From Ceratocystis colombiana (Eukaryota > Ascomycota > Sordariomycetes > Microascales > Ceratocystidaceae), in the NCBI GenBank assembly GCA_026419805.1, contig JAOSLS010000141.1, positions 1 through 64,000 of the forward strand: DNA of 64,000 bases. Direction: 5' to 3'. The position numbers were made by a program, and so were the translations under genes. Below, piece by piece: positions 63,615-64,000 of this stretch (the first letter of the stretch is position 1; each line of letters opens with the position of its first letter). The notes under the pieces were generated by a model. The model searched no databases. It saw only the letters and a list, made by a program, of their open reading frames with translations, and was not told the origin of the DNA.

Positions 63615-64000
63615 ATGCTTGAAACTCGCTTCAAAGATGTGCCTCTTCCTCTGTTCTCTATTGGAGAAGCTGGAGTTTCTCGTCCATCTCTCCGAGAACG
63701 CACCACCTCCTTCTTCCACAAACGTTCCCGCATTATCATGATTGTTGCGCTCACAACATTCCTTATCGAACTGTCTAAAGCTGCGGGACTTATTACAATT
63801 CTCCTATCAGGTAGCTTATATAGCAAGATCACCTCTGCTATAATCACCTCTAGCCCTTCTCTGTCGTCCATGGATAGCCTCTCTAAACGCCACATTGGTC
63901 ACGACCATGGACACAATCACGAGCATGAGCACGGCCAAGGCCAGGACCACGGCCATGAGCATCACCACCACCACCATGTCGAAGCCTACAATGTGGGACT
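63615..64000 (+). CDS. His-rich protein, N-terminal part (possible metal transporter)
   Basis: An open frame begins at ATG 63615 after a C/T-rich leader and runs to the window edge (128 codons plus two bases) with no stop. Residues 1-40 are soluble and Ser/Arg-rich (RERTTSFFHKRSR). Residues 43-70 are hydrophobic (IIMIVALTTFLIELSKAAGLITILL) and look like one membrane segment. Residues 95-122 are dominated by His with Asp, Glu and Gly (HDHGHNHEHEHG, then six His). A His-rich loop next to a membrane segment is common in zinc transporters (CDF or ZIP), but no family signature is reached, so the function is a guess. The gene continues outside the window and could contain introns. Confidence 0.6.
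   Translation, partial: MLETRFKDVPLPLFSIGEAGVSRPSLRERTTSFFHKRSRIIMIVALTTFLIELSKAAGLITILLSGSLYSKITSAIITSSPSLSSMDSLSKRHIGHDHGHNHEHEHGQGQDHGHEHHHHHHVEAYNVG

Overview
This is a nuclear segment of a filamentous ascomycete (Pezizomycotina; Sordariomycetes is my best guess, not proven). The evidence is short spliceosomal introns (about 55-180 nt, one of 609 nt) with GTRNGT donors, CTAAC-like branch sites and YAG acceptors, fungus-specific subunits (Rrg7, Rrn5, Eaf7), a FunK1 kinase relic, a Mutator-like transposon relic and long pyrimidine-rich leaders. I see no bacterial, viral or CRISPR-type features and no convincing tRNA or rRNA gene.

Layout. 1-3039 has no recognisable gene. 3040-6755 (-) is a two-exon gene for a large fungal kinase-like protein, preceded by a long C/T-rich leader. 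10463-13915 (-) is mitochondrial Lon protease. 14583-17993 is compact: a small conserved protein, Rrg7, Mediator subunit Med21 and, on the other strand, a HAD-type pyrimidine nucleotidase. 19268-22745 is a decay island holding a MULE transposon pseudogene, an internally deleted second copy of its ends, and a frameshifted FunK1 kinase relic. 24557-27127 is a long low-complexity protein of unknown role. 31061-34310 is a KH-domain RNA-binding protein with a very long leader and an overlapping upstream ORF.

35336-44955 carries Irc3 helicase, Rrn5-like Pol I factor, NuA4 subunit Eaf7 and a gamma-tubulin complex protein. They form two divergent pairs (Irc3/Rrn5 and Eaf7/GCP), with Rrn5 and Eaf7 convergent. 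45214-50126 (-) has a DUF2828 protein with a degenerate vWA site, a histidine phosphatase and a Pex11-type peroxin. 51118-53832 is a divergent ribosomal protein pair, RPS14 and RPL7; RPL7 intron 2 holds a probable box C/D snoRNA. 54202-58171 is the divergent pair Isa2 and eIF3c (Nip1). 59155-62866 (-) is a Rad26/CSB-type SWI/SNF ATPase. A His-rich protein starts at 63615 and runs off the window.

Functionally this is mostly conserved housekeeping DNA: mitochondrial maintenance (Lon, Rrg7, Irc3, Isa2), transcription and chromatin (Med21, Rrn5, Eaf7, Rad26), translation (RPS14, RPL7, eIF3c, an intronic snoRNA) and organelle or cytoskeleton function (Pex11, GCP). The genes are neighbours rather than an operon or cluster. 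I found no clearly novel multi-gene system. The best leads are the intronic snoRNA, the vWA protein that has lost its metal site, the transposon relic with RIP-like nonsense codons beside its own deletion derivative, and the uORF overlapping the KH-gene start.
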